Shown: positions 10,948 through 23,836, counted from the first letter of the stretch. The stretch: 64,000 bases of DNA from Erodium maritimum (GCA_963921825.1 OY997596.1:3477001-3541000), one strand, 5' to 3'. Numbers and translations are program-made. Notes: a model not told the origin generated them from the sequence alone.

Positions 10948-12085
10948 AGGTTCATGTGGGTGAAAGGAGAATTCCTTACATTGGCTCAACGTGATGAGGC
11001 CATTGTGAAGGATAATTTTGATGTTGTTGATGCCGTCCTTCAACCTTATACCAAGAAGGTGGAGGAATTGGAGGCTGTTGTGACTGTTTTGCAGGATGAA
11101 CTGGCAATCTGCAAGAGAGCTTTGGCTAGTGGAGGCGGGGGCACTCCTAGGATCGAGATTCCTAAGCCAAAGGCTTATGCGGGGGTTCGTTCGGTGAAGG
11201 TCGTGGACAATTTTCTATGGAGCATAGAGAATTACTTTGAAGCTGTGGGCGTCCGAGATGATGCAAGTAAGTTAAGTAACATTTTCAATTACCTTACTGA
11301 TACTGTAAGTCTTTGGTGGCATAGAAGATGTCAAGAAGCGGACTTCTATGATGAGGAAAGCATTGATTCTTGGCGTGAGTTCAAAGAGAAGTTCTTGGCA
11401 CAATTTCGACCTGCTCCGTCGTCTGACTCAGAAGGGCACCATCACGGAGTATGTAGTGGCATTTCAGGATATTATGTTGGAAATTTAGGGCTTTGGAGGG
11501 AAGGAGACACTCTTCTAATTCAAGGAGTGACAAGCCAATGGATGGGTGTGCAAGAACTGGGAAGTCACATCATAAAGAAGAGAGGCGAAGGGACGTTCCC
11601 ATGGAGAATCCCAAGTTCAATGGCAATAAGCCATCCAAACTGGGTAACTCTAATACTTCTCAAAGAGTCTTGAAATGTTATATTTGCAATGGCTCACATA
11701 TGATGTGAGATTGCCCAAACAAGACTAGCTTGCAAGCTATGGAGACCGTGCAGGAATCGCAAGAGACAACGTTGAATTCTTTGAAGCTCTCAAGTGTTGT
11801 GAAGGCGAAGGATGGACGGAAGAAGAAAGGCTCCATGTATGTGGAGGCCGAAGTGAATGGGATCCCGATGAAGGCCTTGGTGGACACGGCGCTTCGGATC
11901 TTTTCATGAGCATTGAGGCGGCCAAAAAGGTGGGTCTCAAGTTGCACAAAATGTGTTTGATCGTTAAGACGGTGAACAAAGTGGCGACCCAAGTGGAGGG
12001 GTTGGCTCGTAATGTCCAATTGAAGATTGGTACTTGGTGTGGAGTCGAGGACGTGTACGTGATGGAGCTCAACGATTATGACTTT
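10751..12085 (+). pseudogene. Chromovirus gag and protease N-part
   Basis: Starts at ATG 10751 (MADQEKAIEVEASG). A Lys/Arg-rich stretch and a predicted coiled-coil region (KKVEELEAVVTVLQDE, about 11050-11100) lead into the gag core (VVDNFLWSIENYFEAVG, about 11200; LWWHRR, about 11310). A degenerate zinc knuckle beginning CYICNGSHMM lies near 11690; it has a stop before the final Cys. Frame changes occur at the G run (10916-10946), near 11420-11500, and in the protease near 11890, where the active-site region is out of frame. The coding sequence is cut at 12085 by the 12086-13282 element and resumes at 13283. Confidence 0.8.
10916..10946 (+). repeat. G31 homopolymer inside gag
   Basis: Thirty-one consecutive G bases within the gag coding region, encoding a polyglycine run. 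The length is not a multiple of three relative to the downstream frame, which changes here. Such a tract is prone to replication slippage and to sequencing or assembly error. Confidence 0.95.
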
Positions 12086-13282
12086 TGTAAAATTCTAGAA
12101 ATATAATTAATTGTAGTTGATGTTCTTGATGATTCAATACAATGAGAGCACCCCCTTTATATAGGGTTTAACTCTATGCAAAATAGGAAATACTAATACT
12201 AAACAACAAATGAAACCTAACTTAACTAAAATAGGAAATACTTAAAACTGGAAATAAACTAAACTCTAACAATCCCCCTCACGTGAAAATCGGATAACGA
12301 GTCTTGCACGTGGACGAAGAATAAGTTTCAAATTTCTTCATGTTGTTGCTTCACCACTATGATGTTGTTGCCGAAGACTAGATTTTTTTTTCAACACTCC
12401 CCCTCACGTGTAGGTAAGATCTTCTACACGTGGGCCATAGCAGGTCTGGACATCTGCATATGAACCGGAGATCACAGGGTGGAGGTGACAAACGGGACGA
12501 TACCCAATAACGGCTTTTTAAACCTAAGACGATCTGGAGCCATTGGCTCATACCCTAATTTTACGGACGCATGGTTCAGCTTCGAGCAATTTCACCACGT
12601 GGGAGCAAAACATCTATGAAACAACTTCAAGCAACTATGTCACATGACGCTGCAAAAAATTTCAAGCAACGACGTCCCATAACGACGATGCGAAACAACT
12701 TCGAGCAACTACGTCGCATAAGGACGGTACGAAAGAACTTAAAGTAAGCACGACGATGGTGCAAATATATGTGATTTTTTTTTAATAGAAAATCACCAAA
12801 ACACTAAAATCAAAGAATTCAGAAGAAAATTGTCAGGACCGAATTTCCCGTTTGTGTACAGTGTCGGCCGGTGAACAGTATTTCTGTGAACAGTGTCGGC
12901 GGTGAACAGTAATCACATGAACAGTGACGTCGTGAACAATGTCTCGATGAACAGTGATCGGCGTGAGCAGTTTCTCGGATGAACAATATAGATACCGAAC
13001 AATAATGTCTTGCCCACCCGCTAAATTATATATTAACGAGTGGGCAAAGCCATAACCCACGAAAATCTAACCTAGGATCGAAGAGGCTCTGATACCATGT
13101 AAAATTCTAGAAATATAATTGATTGTAGTTGATGTTTTTGATGATTCAATACAATGAGAGCACCCCTTTATGTAGGGATTAACTCTATGCAAAATAGGAA
13201 ATACTAATACTAAACAACAAAGGAAACCTAACTTAACTAAAATAGGAAATACTTAAAACTGGAAATAAACTTAACTCTAACA
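12086..13282 (-). mobile_element. Small non-autonomous LTR element (TRIM/LARD-like)
   Basis: A 1197-bp element with near-identical LTRs at 12086-12271 and 13098-13282 and the 5-bp duplication ACTTT (12081-12085 and 13283-13287). On the minus strand the 5' LTR (right) is followed by a tRNA-iMet primer site (TGGTATCAGAGCC, 13097 down to 13085). The 3' LTR is preceded by a GAGGGGGAT polypurine tract (about 12280 down to 12272). LTRs start TGTTAGAGTT on that strand, a copia-like end. The 826-bp interior has no gag or pol, so movement needed proteins in trans. It interrupts the protease region of the surrounding chromovirus. Confidence 0.88.
12590..13010 (-). repeat. Short repeat arrays inside the small LTR element
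   Basis: Two arrays: repeats around CTTCGAGCAACTACGTC at about 12590-12740, and about ten irregularly spaced copies of TGAACAGT or close variants at about 12850-13006. They make up much of the interior. No coding sense is seen. Confidence 0.7.
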
Positions 13283-14259
13283 ACTTTTTTATGGGTTGGG
13301 ACTTCCTCGACCACATACAATGTGTGCTCATCCCTCACACCGACACCGTGTGGATCTTGGAGGGGACGTCGTGTATGGTCCCGCTCGAGAGGAAAAATCA
13401 TGGAGGTAAAATGTTGTCATCTATTACTTCCGATTTTGATGCTAAACTCTCTTCTTCTACCTTTCTTGGGGTCAAAAGGGTGTGACAAAGAGGTGAAGAA
13501 GCAAGAAGTTGTTCCCGGGAAGGTGGGGGAGCTTGTGGCCGAACTCAAGGACACACCGTCTTGTGAGTTGTCCCCGAAGCTCCCACCGAGGCATGACGGG
13601 TCTCAAGGCAAGGAGATGGTGCCGATGGGATTTGCAGGCATTCAAGCAAGCACCCTTCACGGGGACTTGATGGGACGCATCAAAGAGGGCATGAGGCATG
13701 ATCTGTTGGCTAACACCATTGTGGGTTATGCCAAGGAGGGTAAGACGAGACGGTTCTGGATGGAGGACGGCCTGATTCGGACTAAGGGGAGAAGACACTA
13801 TGTACCGAAGTATGGGAACTTGTGGTTGGAGATCCTCAAGGAGTGTCATGACGTCAAGTGGGCGGGACATTCGGGCATTCATAGGACACAAGCGTTGTTG
13901 GAGACGTCCTACTATTGGCCGCGGATGAAGGACGATGTGGAGTCCTACGTCAAGACATGTCTTGTGTGTCAACAAGATAAAGGAGAATAAAAGGCTTATG
14001 CGGGGTTGTTGCAGCCATTACCTATTCCGTAGGGGCCATGGGAGAGTGTCTCTATGGACTTTATTGTGGGGTTGCCCAAATCTCAAAGGAACTCCATAAT
14101 AATGGTGGTTGATGACAGATTCTCGAATTATAGGACCTTCATACCGGCGCCGAAGCAATGTCCTGCGGATGTGGCTGCGAAGTTGTTCTTCAAACATGTG
14201 GTGAAGTTGTGGGGGTTGCCCAAGACTATAGTGAGCAACAGAGATTCAAGGTTCACGGG
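13283..14259 (+). pseudogene. Chromovirus protease end and integrase N-part; RT lost
   Basis: Continues the protease reading (MGWDFLDHIQ, about 13291). After about 13625 the sequence jumps straight to the region before integrase (GDLMGRIKEGMRHD), so RT and RNase H are absent, apparently by internal deletion. Integrase features: an HHCC-type zinc finger (CHDVKWAGHSG at about 13847, CLVCQQ at about 13957), a stop at 13988, the first catalytic Asp in SMDFIVGLPK (about 14050), and WGLPKTIVSNRDSRFTG ending at 14259, where the expected catalytic Asp is Asn. The Tekay LTR enters here; the second half resumes at 22934. Confidence 0.82.
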
Positions 14260-15607
14260 TGTCACGCCCCGAATTCAGTAGGACCGAACCCGGAACGCGA
14301 ACGGTGAAACAATAAAACAATTTTCAAACATTTTAATCAATCGCTTAAAATCACCACTTTGAGTTAAACAAAATAATATTTTACAGCTTCAAGTACATCC
14401 AAAACAAGCGGACAAAAACCAAAGCGTACGTCGCTAAGCTCCCAAAAACCCGGACTCCCGCTCCCAGCTCTTCAAGCTTCGAGAGCTCTCCTAGTCTGTC
14501 CCACGACCAGTACCTGCAGGAAAAGTAGCAGGGGGTGAGCATTTCGCTCACCGCCACGGATACCGGGTTGACCATGGCATACCAGTAGAAATGCCGGGAA
14601 CCCGACCACAACAACCCCGGGGACTACTACCCCAAAAACACAACTTGGACTGACGGTCACGCAAAACGACTATTAGACTTTCCCAACCAACTCAAAACCC
14701 GGACACGTAATGTAGACCCGACACAGCGGTTACGACCTCAACCCAAAACGCAAGTAATAACCACGCAACACCCAAGATCACAAAGGATCGCACACAACAA
14801 CCAAGATCACAAAGGATCGCACTCCAGCTACTCAGTGTCGGTTGCTAACCGGCTGGGCTTGAGCCTGCCCCACGCAACTTCCCCCGACACGCAGTCGGGC
14901 CAGGCGGTCGATCTGTTAGCGATATATACAGCGATACTTTTCTGATAGCTAGTCGGAAGGGGAGCCGCCCTTCATCGCAGAAGAATGCACAACTTTACCG
15001 ATGGTTAGTCGGAAGGCTAGCCAACCCCCACACGCGCGACCACAGGACATCGCAGAAGAATGCACAACTTTACCGATGGTTAGTCGGAAGGCTAGCCAAC
15101 CCTCACACACGCGACCATAGGACCCCTTTTCTGTAAGGCGGGCCCCAACCTCCATGCAACCACAGTCATCACCCAAGGTTCAACAAACAGGGACCATAAT
15201 ATACGACTCACTACCCCTCGGCAGGACAGTCAACAACAATACACGTTTAACACCCCACAGGCACACATGGCCACCCACGACACACCAACAGTAATATACG
15301 GGTTCAACACCCCAAAGGCACTCATGGCCACCCACGACACATCAACAGTAATATACGGGTTCAACACCCCAAAGGCACTCATGGCCCCCACGACACACCA
15401 ACAGTAATGTACGGGTTCAACACCCCAAAGGCACTCATGGCCACCCATGGCACACCAATAGTAATATACGGGTTCAACACCCCAAAGGCACACATGACCA
15501 CCCTCATAAACACAACAGGTTACTTAACCTACGGGCACAACCAAAAGCCACCAGTATTTATATTGTTCGATACGTTCACTTATCCTACGACACTACTAAG
15601 TGTCACA

Positions 15608-17295
15608 TGTTGGGTCTCGAGGTAGGGTTGGAGATGAACCAACTCGCAGCGGAAAATCAATAAAAACCAAGAGACGATTAAAACCATGAAACAACTAACA
15701 AAGAATGGATTCACAAGAGAAAAATTCAGCACTATCTCTTACCAAAACAAGAACACCGGTTAACGAATGATTGGCTTGAGTCTCCAAGACGCCTACGTAT
15801 CCACATGGGAATCAAAGCCACGTAGTTCTTCTCTTTGAGGACTCAAGAACACAAAAATGGAGGAGGAAACTAGCCAAACCCGAAATGGCCATGGAAGAGG
15901 GAGAGAAAAAGTGTTTCCTATTCTTGTCTTGTCTTTGTTATGTTGAAAAAAGATGACTTAAACATAACAAAACCCATATTTGTCCAACTAAAGGCATGGG
16001 ACAAGTATGGTGTCAAGTAAGGTGTAAATAGGACAAAGTATGGCAAGACAAGATTGGGTTAGGTGGTGAATCACCAACACCTTAATCCTTGTCTTGCTTA
16101 CTTAGTACTAATTAATCAAGACTTGATTAATTAGTTCCATGGGCTTTGGTTGCATGGGCCTTTCATGGGCCTCTTGGAACATGGCCCGTGGCCATTTCCA
16201 ACGAGGTCCCGTGATTCGCTCATCGCCTCCATGCCTTCCATACCGGAAATGTCCAACATTATCCGACGCGATCAATCCCAAGACTCCAAGCCTTGTCTCG
16301 ATCCGTAAAGTCCTATTCACTTACAAGCACATGACCCAAAACCCAGTTTTGGTCATGTCCCGAGACAACTCCCTTTTGGCCATTCTCCATAAATGTGTCA
16401 ATGAGTTTCATCCTCCGGTGTGACCCTTAGGTTTATGCATGTCAATAGATCAACGTAAAATCCCATTTTACTTGATCCTATTTAAGTGGCAACTAACGAG
16501 ACTTTAGTATTGCCTGACACTACATAACGAATCGACCATGTCGATTCTAACCTTTCCGTCGTCCCTGTCATTATCCTTTTATCTCCGATATCCTGATTGA
16601 GATAAGGCATAGAGCCGTCATCCTTATTATTCTCAATCACCGTTCCTTGATATGTGAGATGACTGAAGATATGATACCCAGTATCATGTGCATGGCCATG
16701 CTATTCTTCCAGCCACTCTCGATCAAGCGGCCGAGAACCGATATCTTTCCCATACCTTAGTACGAGGGATAAATCCCTTAGCCGTCTTTCGTGTCACTCA
16801 TGTAGCCCGTCCCCAAGCCAATCCTGGCCGTTATGGAAGCCCTGTTACGGACAACGTTAGGCTCAGGTCAAACTCAGTTGTTGACTACATAGCGATCACA
16901 AAGACTCCTTGGTCTAAGGATACATAACAAGCTACAACATTGAATATGTTCATGACTTAATCTATGGCACATATTCAGGGCGGGTCGTCCAATATCATGT
17001 CCCACATGATATCTATGATCAGACTCCGGAATCCCATTCCAATGACTAACAGAACGTAAGCCATAAAGAGCCATCTTTCATACTAGTCGCTTCTAGTGAA
17101 GCTTTGTTGACTAGGGACCCATCGAGTGTGATCTATCTCGATCTATGGTTCTATTCGCATGGTGGGCATAGATCAGAGCACACATCGATATATTACTCCA
17201 ACACATAAGTAATATAAAGCCGCTTTAATTTTATTGCTAACGATGATATATACATTTGGACATTTAGGATTGAACTACGGGCACTAAGACTAACA
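15608..17295 (-). repeat. Copia 3' LTR
   Basis: A 1688-bp segment bounded by TGTTGGGTCTCG and CTAAGACTAACA (plus-strand reading), i.e. a TG...CA LTR, with the polypurine tract adjacent on its right. It begins abruptly inside Tekay LTR sequence. No gene is seen in it. Confidence 0.72.
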
Positions 17296-17446
17296 ATCTC
17301 CCACTTGCCCTAGTTCCAATCTAAACTCCAATATGTCCCCATCGACTTTACATGTCTAACATGTTCAGGCAGTGACACTGCCTTAGTCAAAGGGTTGGCT
17401 ATGTTATCATCTGTTGCAATATCGGTTATCTTCACTTCACCTCAGT

Positions 17447-20400
17447 TCAGTATTTATCTGATGAGGTGGATACGCCGCAGTACATGTTTGGATTTGTTAT
17501 ACGATCTAGGCTTTTAGCTTGCGCAATGGCCCTTGTGTTGTCACAAGATGGATTCACCGGGCCGGATGGGTTTTTAATTACACCCAGCCCTGCCATGAAT
17601 TTCCAAATCCACATAGCCTCCTTAGCTGCCTCTGCAGCATCCATGTACTTGGCCTCTGTCGTAGATTCGGCAATGATATCTTGCTTTACGCTCTCCCAGC
17701 TAAAGCTCTACCATTCAGCGTAAACACATATCCTGATTGACTTCTAAAGTCATCTGGATTTGTCTTGGAAAACTAGCATCTACTCATCCTTCGACGACTA
17801 GTTCAGCATCATCTTTCCCCCGGGTTAGAATGATGTCTACTGGTACAACATAAGGCTTACGAGACGTCTGGTCTCATACATGTCATGGCATATATGATCG
17901 ATCCTGCCCCTAGGCGCATAGGATTTTCATCATCCTTTTCAGCTCATCAGGTGTCTTAGGACACTAAGTCTTGCTGAGATGAATGCCATGACTAGTGGGT
18001 AAGAGTCCTTTCTTTGAATCGAGCATTAAGAACCTACTCAATGCCTTGTTCACATAGGTTCCCTGACTTAAATCCAAGACCCTCTTGGTGCGATCTCTAC
18101 ATATCTTAATCCTTAAGATATAAGAAGCATCGCCTAAGTCCTTTATTGAAAAACACTTCCTCAACCAAGCTTTAGTCTCGTGCAAGGTTGGGATGTCGTT
18201 TTCAATGAGAACCAGAAAGGTAATCTTGCTCCCACTAGCCTTCTTATAAACGCAAGATTCATCCTCGCTCTTGATTAAGCCAAATCCAATTACAGCTTCA
18301 TCAAAACGAAGGATCCAAATCCGAGAAGTTCGTTTCAATCCATAAATGGATTTCAACAACTTATAAATCTTTCCTTTATTCTTCGGATCGTCAAAACCTT
18401 TGGGCCGAGACATACAAACGTACTCAGTCAAATTTCCATTTAGGAAAGCGGTTTTGACATCCACTTGCCATATCTCGTAATTATGATACGCAGTTATGTC
18501 AAGAAGAATTTGGATCGATTTTGACCATAGCCTCTAAGGAGAAGGTTTCCTCATAGTCAATCCATGCCTATAACCTTTCGCCACCAGTTGAGCTTTGTAG
18601 GTCAGAGGTTTGTCGTCCATGTCCATCTTCACCTTGAAGATCCATTTGCATCCGATGGTCCTCACACCATTGATGGGATCAACCGGTTCCCAGACTCGGT
18701 TGTCCGACATGGATTGCATTTCCTCCCTCATGGCTCCCAGCCATAACTCGGAGTTGGGCCCATCCACAACTTCTTGAAAGGTGGCTGGATCATCGTGATC
18801 CACCATGACTTCATTGTCACCTCTGGATACCATATCTTGGAGATGGAAGACTGACCCTTTCAAATCGCCTTGGACCTTCCGGAATTGTAACAGGAATTGG
18901 TTCTCACCCTACGACAATCTCTGGCTCCTTTCTACTGGGTTGTCAATTGGTTTAGACAGATCTGTACCATCCTGAATTTCTTCGAGATGCACAGTCCTCC
19001 CAATGACGTCTTTGGAAACAAAACTTCTTTTCCATAAAGACCTCACCCCAAGCGACGAACACCATGTTCTCACTGGGATTGTAGAAATAGTATCCCCTTG
19101 TTGCTTTGGGATACCACACGAAGGTGCATATCTCAGATCTTGGTTCGAGCTTAGTCGAAACCAAATGTTTCACATAAGCCTCGCAACCAAAAATCTTTAG
19201 GAAGGACAAAGCGGGCATCATCCCGTACCATTTTTAAAATGGTGTCCCTTCCACACCATTCGTCGAAGCCCGATTCACTATGAATGCGGTCGTCTCTAGA
19301 GCAAAACCCCTAAATGAGATTGGGAGATCAGTCCAACTAATCATGGAACAGACCATTGTCTAACAATGTCCGATTTCTCCGTTTGGCTACACCTTTCAAC
19401 TACAGTGACCTAGGAGGAGTCCATTCCAAAAGGATCCCATTCTCTTTTAGATGATCTAATAACTCTGTGGTCAAGTATTTTCCACCTCGATCCAATCGAA
19501 GTGCCTTAATACCTTTGTCGAGCTGGTTTTCTACTATAGTCTTAAACTCTTTGAATTTATCAAAAGCTTCAGACTTATGTCTCACCGAATAGACATAACC
19601 ATATTTACTGTAATCATCAGTAAATGTGATAAAGTAGCTAAAACCCCTCCTGGCAAGTGAACTTATTGGTCTACACACATTCGAGTGTATCAGCCCCAAT
19701 AATTCACCCACCCTTTCATCGCGATCGATAAAGGGCACTTTAGTAATTTTTCCCATCAAACAAACCTTGCACCTATCGATCGAATGGAATTCGAATGAAC
19801 CTGAAAGCCCGCACTTCTGAAGTGCTGATAGGCGCTTCTTGTTTATGCGACCCAAATGACAGTACCATAACAGAGTTAGGTTTAAATTGTTGGATTTAAA
19901 CCTCTTGGTATTAACGGAATATATAGAACTTGAGGCATTGTTACCCATATCTAATATGTACAATCCTCCAACCATGTCAGTACTGGTATAAAACATATCA
20001 TTGCATAGAACATTGAAAACTCCATTTCCAATATTAACATTATATCCTTCCTTGTCAAACACGGATACAGATATAATATTCCTACTAAAAGTAGGTATGC
20101 AATATACATTATACAATACTAAGACAAGGCCTCTTGGCAAAGCAAGACTCATGGATCCTACAGCAGTTGCCACAACTCTGAGGTCCATTTCGTGCTTTCC
20201 AAATCTCCCCTACTTTCAGCCACCATATATTAGTGCATGTGTGAGATTCAGTCATGGTATCTAATACCCATGAATCTTTGGAAGTAGAGAGATGTAGCTC
20301 TATAGAGTTAATACCGAATGAAGGCACGGTCCCACCGCCCTTCCTTAGATCATCCAGGTTTCCTGATGAAGGCGCAGTCCTACTGCCCTTCTTCAGATCA

Positions 20401-20817
20401 TCCAGGCTATTTGATGAAGGCGCAGTCCCACTGCCCTTCTTCAGATCAGCCGTGAACTTCCTGTAATCCCGGTTCCAATGACCAGGCTGTTGGCAGTAGA
20501 AGCAGACATTCTCAGGTGTCTCATCTTTCCTGCCAAGTGCGCATGGGCCCAGCCCTTGCCACTTCCAATTCCCTTGTTGACCATCAGAATATCCTTGGAT
20601 CCCAGATCCCTGAGATATTCTTCTCAGCAGTTAATGACACTTCATGTAACTCTGATATGGTCTTAGAGACAACCTTGTCAAGGACATATTCTTTGCGTTC
20701 AGACTTGAGGACTATCCTCAAAATTCTGTACCAGTCCAAATAGTTTGTCCCATTTAGCTTGACCCTGTCAAGAATGGTTTTTAATGACAAACTATTAATG
20801 TTCGCTGAATTTGCCAT
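17447..20817 (-). pseudogene. Copia gag-pol, degenerate
   Basis: Read right to left. The gag begins at 20817 (MANSANINSLSLKTIL, LNGTNYLDWYR). A knuckle remnant and a tandem-repeated linker follow at 20310-20460. The protease is degenerate (SWVLDT then SHTC, about 20290-20240). The GAG-pre-integrase and integrase regions run from about 20100 to 19400 (WYCHLGRINKKRLSAL, FTDDYSKYGYVY). An integrase C-terminal part is at 19221-18952 (FGCEAYVKHL). RT runs from 18863 to about 17964 (CKWIFKVKMD, MDVKTAFLNGNL, IYGLKRTSRIW); the usual YVDD position reads IEND. An RNase H remnant is at 17644-17447 (EAAKEAMWIWKF). Many stops and frameshifts separate these pieces; it is old and non-functional. Confidence 0.85.
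20310..20460 (-). repeat. Three-copy 42-bp coding repeat in copia gag-pol linker
   Basis: Three tandem copies of a unit containing GATGAAGGCGCAGTCCCACT (plus-strand reading). On the coding strand they encode repeats of the form DLKKGSxTAPSS. Confidence 0.75.
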
Positions 20818-21289
20818 TTGATCTACAACAGATAAAATTCAATCAGTAAACTGAATAAATTTTATGAAGATCAAGCTTAAACACCAACAATCAATTCTAA
20901 ACCTTTAGAATCTGAAACCAAGATCCTTGATTCACTCGATTAAGCTGAACTAATGCTCACCACTTAATCGAGCTATGTAGGTAGGACTCCATCCAATCAC
21001 ATCCAATGTGACTCCTGGCTAGGGTATGTACTTATGTACACGACTTACCCTATCTGTTACCCTAGCTCAACCTCAGGCTGAGAATCGTAGTCGGGTCCAC
21101 CAATTTTCAACTATGGCTCGTCACTATGTAGGTGCTCCGCTAATGCGCACGACACCCACATATGTCGTCCAAACCTACTACCCCGCTTCCCCATGGATGC
21201 TCCGCTAATGCGCACGACACCCATAGGACGGGGAGGTAGTAAGGTGTTGATGATTGGGAGGTATCGGACATGACCCGCTTTTACTTGTC

Positions 21290-22044
21290 CAGTTGTGTTC
21301 AAAACTTTGGCACATCCTAGATGCGATGAGCACATCAACTACATTCCAAATGCAATGATGCCTCAAATTACATCCAATGTAATTATTCCTTTGAACCCGT
21401 CAACTACATCCAATGCAATGACGGTTCTAAGGGTTCACACACAAGGATTAAAATTCCATTTTTATCTTTGCATGTGAGGTGATATGCTCGGTAAATAAAG
21501 TTAAGCATGCAATTCTAAAACACATAGAATTAATCATGCATAAACTAAACCAAGCATAAAGCGATAAATGTGCACATAATAGCCCCCTAAACTAACTCCC
21601 ACTAGCTTCTTGAGCTCCACCGACTCCAAGCCGATGCCAACACCCGAAAAGCCACCAAATGACCTTTTCACCCTTTCTTCGTCTTGAGTAAAATATTACA
21701 ATTTAATACACGACTCGCAGGTCGGGAATAAATAAATATTACAAACAAGTGGTTCGACGACCACACCTTGAAATAATAATTACACGCTAACTCTAACGGC
21801 TCGCAGGCCGTGAAAAGCGATACATAATTAAATCGAGCTCGGGGCTATTATGTACACCATGCCAACATCACATCACACATCGTGTTATCAAACAAGCATG
21901 TTATCAAACATCATGTGATTTTCCGGTTTTAATTAATAGCCAAGTTTCGAAAATTTTTGATGCTCGGTTTATCGAAACCGTTCAAAAATGAAACTTTTGA
22001 ACATTTGATCTTCGAGTTCGTCATGACGGTTCCAAACTCGTCAT
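21290..22044. other. Copia leader and unassigned junction
   Basis: 21300-21435 has imperfect repeats of CTACATCCAATGCAATGA, probably part of the copia leader. From about 21480 to 22044 the sequence is AT-rich and matches neither the copia LTR nor the Tekay LTRs visible elsewhere. No gene is seen. Confidence 0.4.
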
Positions 22045-22933
22045 AACTAAAAACCCGAGGCCCGGGCAAGTGGGCCCCACACGGCCACAATGGAAAAAGT
22101 TCCTTTTCGCCCCAAAACGTTCCTAACGAACCCCAAACCTCAATCATTCATCTTTAAACCAATCTTAAACAAAACTCAACCTTAATCAAACCGTTTAAAC
22201 TCAAACCCTAATTTTCAAACGTACCAAAACGAGAAAAGAATGGGTTCTCACCGTGGGGAATTACGAGGGGAGTTCGAATCTGCAGTCGTTGAGTCGATCG
22301 GTCGGTCGGATCGTCGGGAAATCACCAAAACCCTTCACTTTCTTTCTTTTCTCTCTTCCTCCTTCTCTCTTCTTTCTCTCTTTTTTTTCTATTTGGCCGA
22401 CACTTTCTCTCTTCATTTCCTTTTATTTTGTTTTATAAACACACCATACCTCTTAATTACAAACTACCCCTCATTTCTTTTTCTTTATTTTAAAACTATC
22501 AACCACCAAAAGTGTAACAAGTGTCAAATGGGTCCCACCCTTTTGAAAAATATCTTGGTAGATATTTTTCTGTCAGATTCGCGAAATTCGGCCGTCTCGG
22601 GCCCCGAACGAACCCATTTTCCAATAAATTACGAAATTTCACGGCCCAACTAAGACCGTTGTAACGACGGCTAAGCTTTTTGGATTCAAAACGGGCCTCG
22701 AACGGACCAAAACGTCGCTCGGTTGACTTTTCCGGCAAAAAGTTAATTTCCCAAATTGGTCAAAAAGTTGCCCTGAGTTCCCCAGAACTCATTTTGGTCG
22801 ATATCGGGGTCAACTTAAGTCCGACATGACTCTCGGGGTCAATTTTAGGTTCATTTAGGTGTCTGTCCAAAAAATTTAAATTTTTCTGTTTTTCCGCCGA
22901 TTTGACCAGCGTTGACCGGGAGCGGTTCTTACA

Positions 22934-23836
22934 ACGGGGAAGTTTTGGACCGAGTTACTTAAGTTGATGGGTTCTAATTTGAATTTCTCTACTTCCCTTC
23001 ATCCTCAAACGGACGGTCAAACCGAACGAATTAACTCCTTGTTGGAGCTATATTTGCGTCACTACGTCAATGCCAATCAAGTCGATTGGGCACCTTTGTT
23101 GGACATGGCGCAATTTAGCTACAACTTGCAACGGAGCGAGTCCACGGGGAGAAGTCCCTTTGAGTTAGCAACAGGGAGGCAGCCCATAACTCTGAATGCT
23201 CTCGTGACGGGCTACACGGGGACTAGTCCAGCCACATTTCAAGTGGTGAAAGGGTGGCACGAGCAACATGACATTGCCAAATAAAACTTGGCAAAAGCAG
23301 CCAAGAAGATGAAGAAATGGGCGGACAAGAAGAGGCGGCATGTCAAGTTCATGGAGGGCGATTTGGTCCTTGTGAAGCTCACTACGCATGCGCACGGGTT
23401 ACACCAAGGGCTCATGCGTAAGTACGAGGGTCTATTTCTGATTCTCAATAAGGTTGGCAAGGTGGCATACAAGTTGGAGCTCCCATCGCATTTGACGTAC
23501 CATCCCGTCTTCCATGTAAGTATGTTAAAGGCTTATCATGCGGATGCGGGAGATTCAAGCCAAGGGAAGTCTACCCGAGCTCCAATAGGTGTGCGGACCA
23601 CGCATGACAAGGAAGTTGATGTTATCTTGGCTGATCGTCTACACAAAGATCACAAGCTCCGAGAGTACTTCGTGTCATGGAAGGGCTTGCCGGAGAGCGA
23701 GCGAAGTTGGGAGCCTAGCAACTCGTTGTGGGAATACGGGGGTCTCATTCAAGACTACCACAAAGCGAAGGATGCCGAAGCAATGAGCGAAGGGCAGCCG
23801 AGCATCGGGGCGATTCCTCGCTTTGGTGGGGGAGGA
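22934..23836 (+). pseudogene. Chromovirus integrase C-half and chromodomain
   Basis: Resumes the integrase cut at 14259. The first part carries the catalytic Glu context (HPQTDGQTERINSLLELYLR, about 23001-23060) and the conserved SPFELATGRQP (about 23153). It stops at 23282-23284 (TAA) but stays open in the same frame afterwards. The second part has the GPY/F-like region (KYEGLFLILNKVGKVAYKLE, HPVFHVSMLK, about 23420-23530). A chromodomain follows at about 23610-23760 (EVDVILADRL, YFVSWKGLPESERSWEP), expected to bind modified histone H3 tails and guide insertion. The frame runs on past the polypurine tract into the 3' LTR. Confidence 0.85.
23822..23836 (+). other. Polypurine tract
   Basis: TTTGGTGGGGGAGGA immediately before the 3' LTR of the short-LTR chromovirus. 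Confidence 0.75.

Larger units (their letters stand above)
15608..22040 (-). mobile_element. Decayed Ty1/copia retrotransposon
   Basis: Minus-strand copia element in a Tekay LTR. Its 3' LTR is at 15608-17295. A polypurine tract (CTAGGGCAAGTGGGAGATTG on the minus strand) lies just beside it at about 17296-17315. A degraded pol occupies 17447-20500, gag starts at 20817, and a long leader lies to the right. No 5' LTR or primer site is seen between 20818 and 22040; the right end is placed only approximately, where Tekay LTR similarity resumes. Confidence 0.7.
14260..22933 (-). mobile_element. Tekay LTR (probable solo LTR) holding a copia element
   Basis: Outer ends are the two ends of one Tekay LTR in minus orientation: TGTCACGCCCCG at 14260 and CGGTTCTTACA ending at 22933. 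The 5-bp duplication ACGGG lies at 14255-14259 and 22934-22938. The left 1348 bp (14260-15607) and right 890 bp or so (from about 22045) are recognisable LTR; no Tekay coding DNA lies between. The simplest reading is a solo LTR later entered by a copia element at 15608, with loss of some LTR sequence at the right junction. It sits exactly within the integrase of the host chromovirus. Confidence 0.8.
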
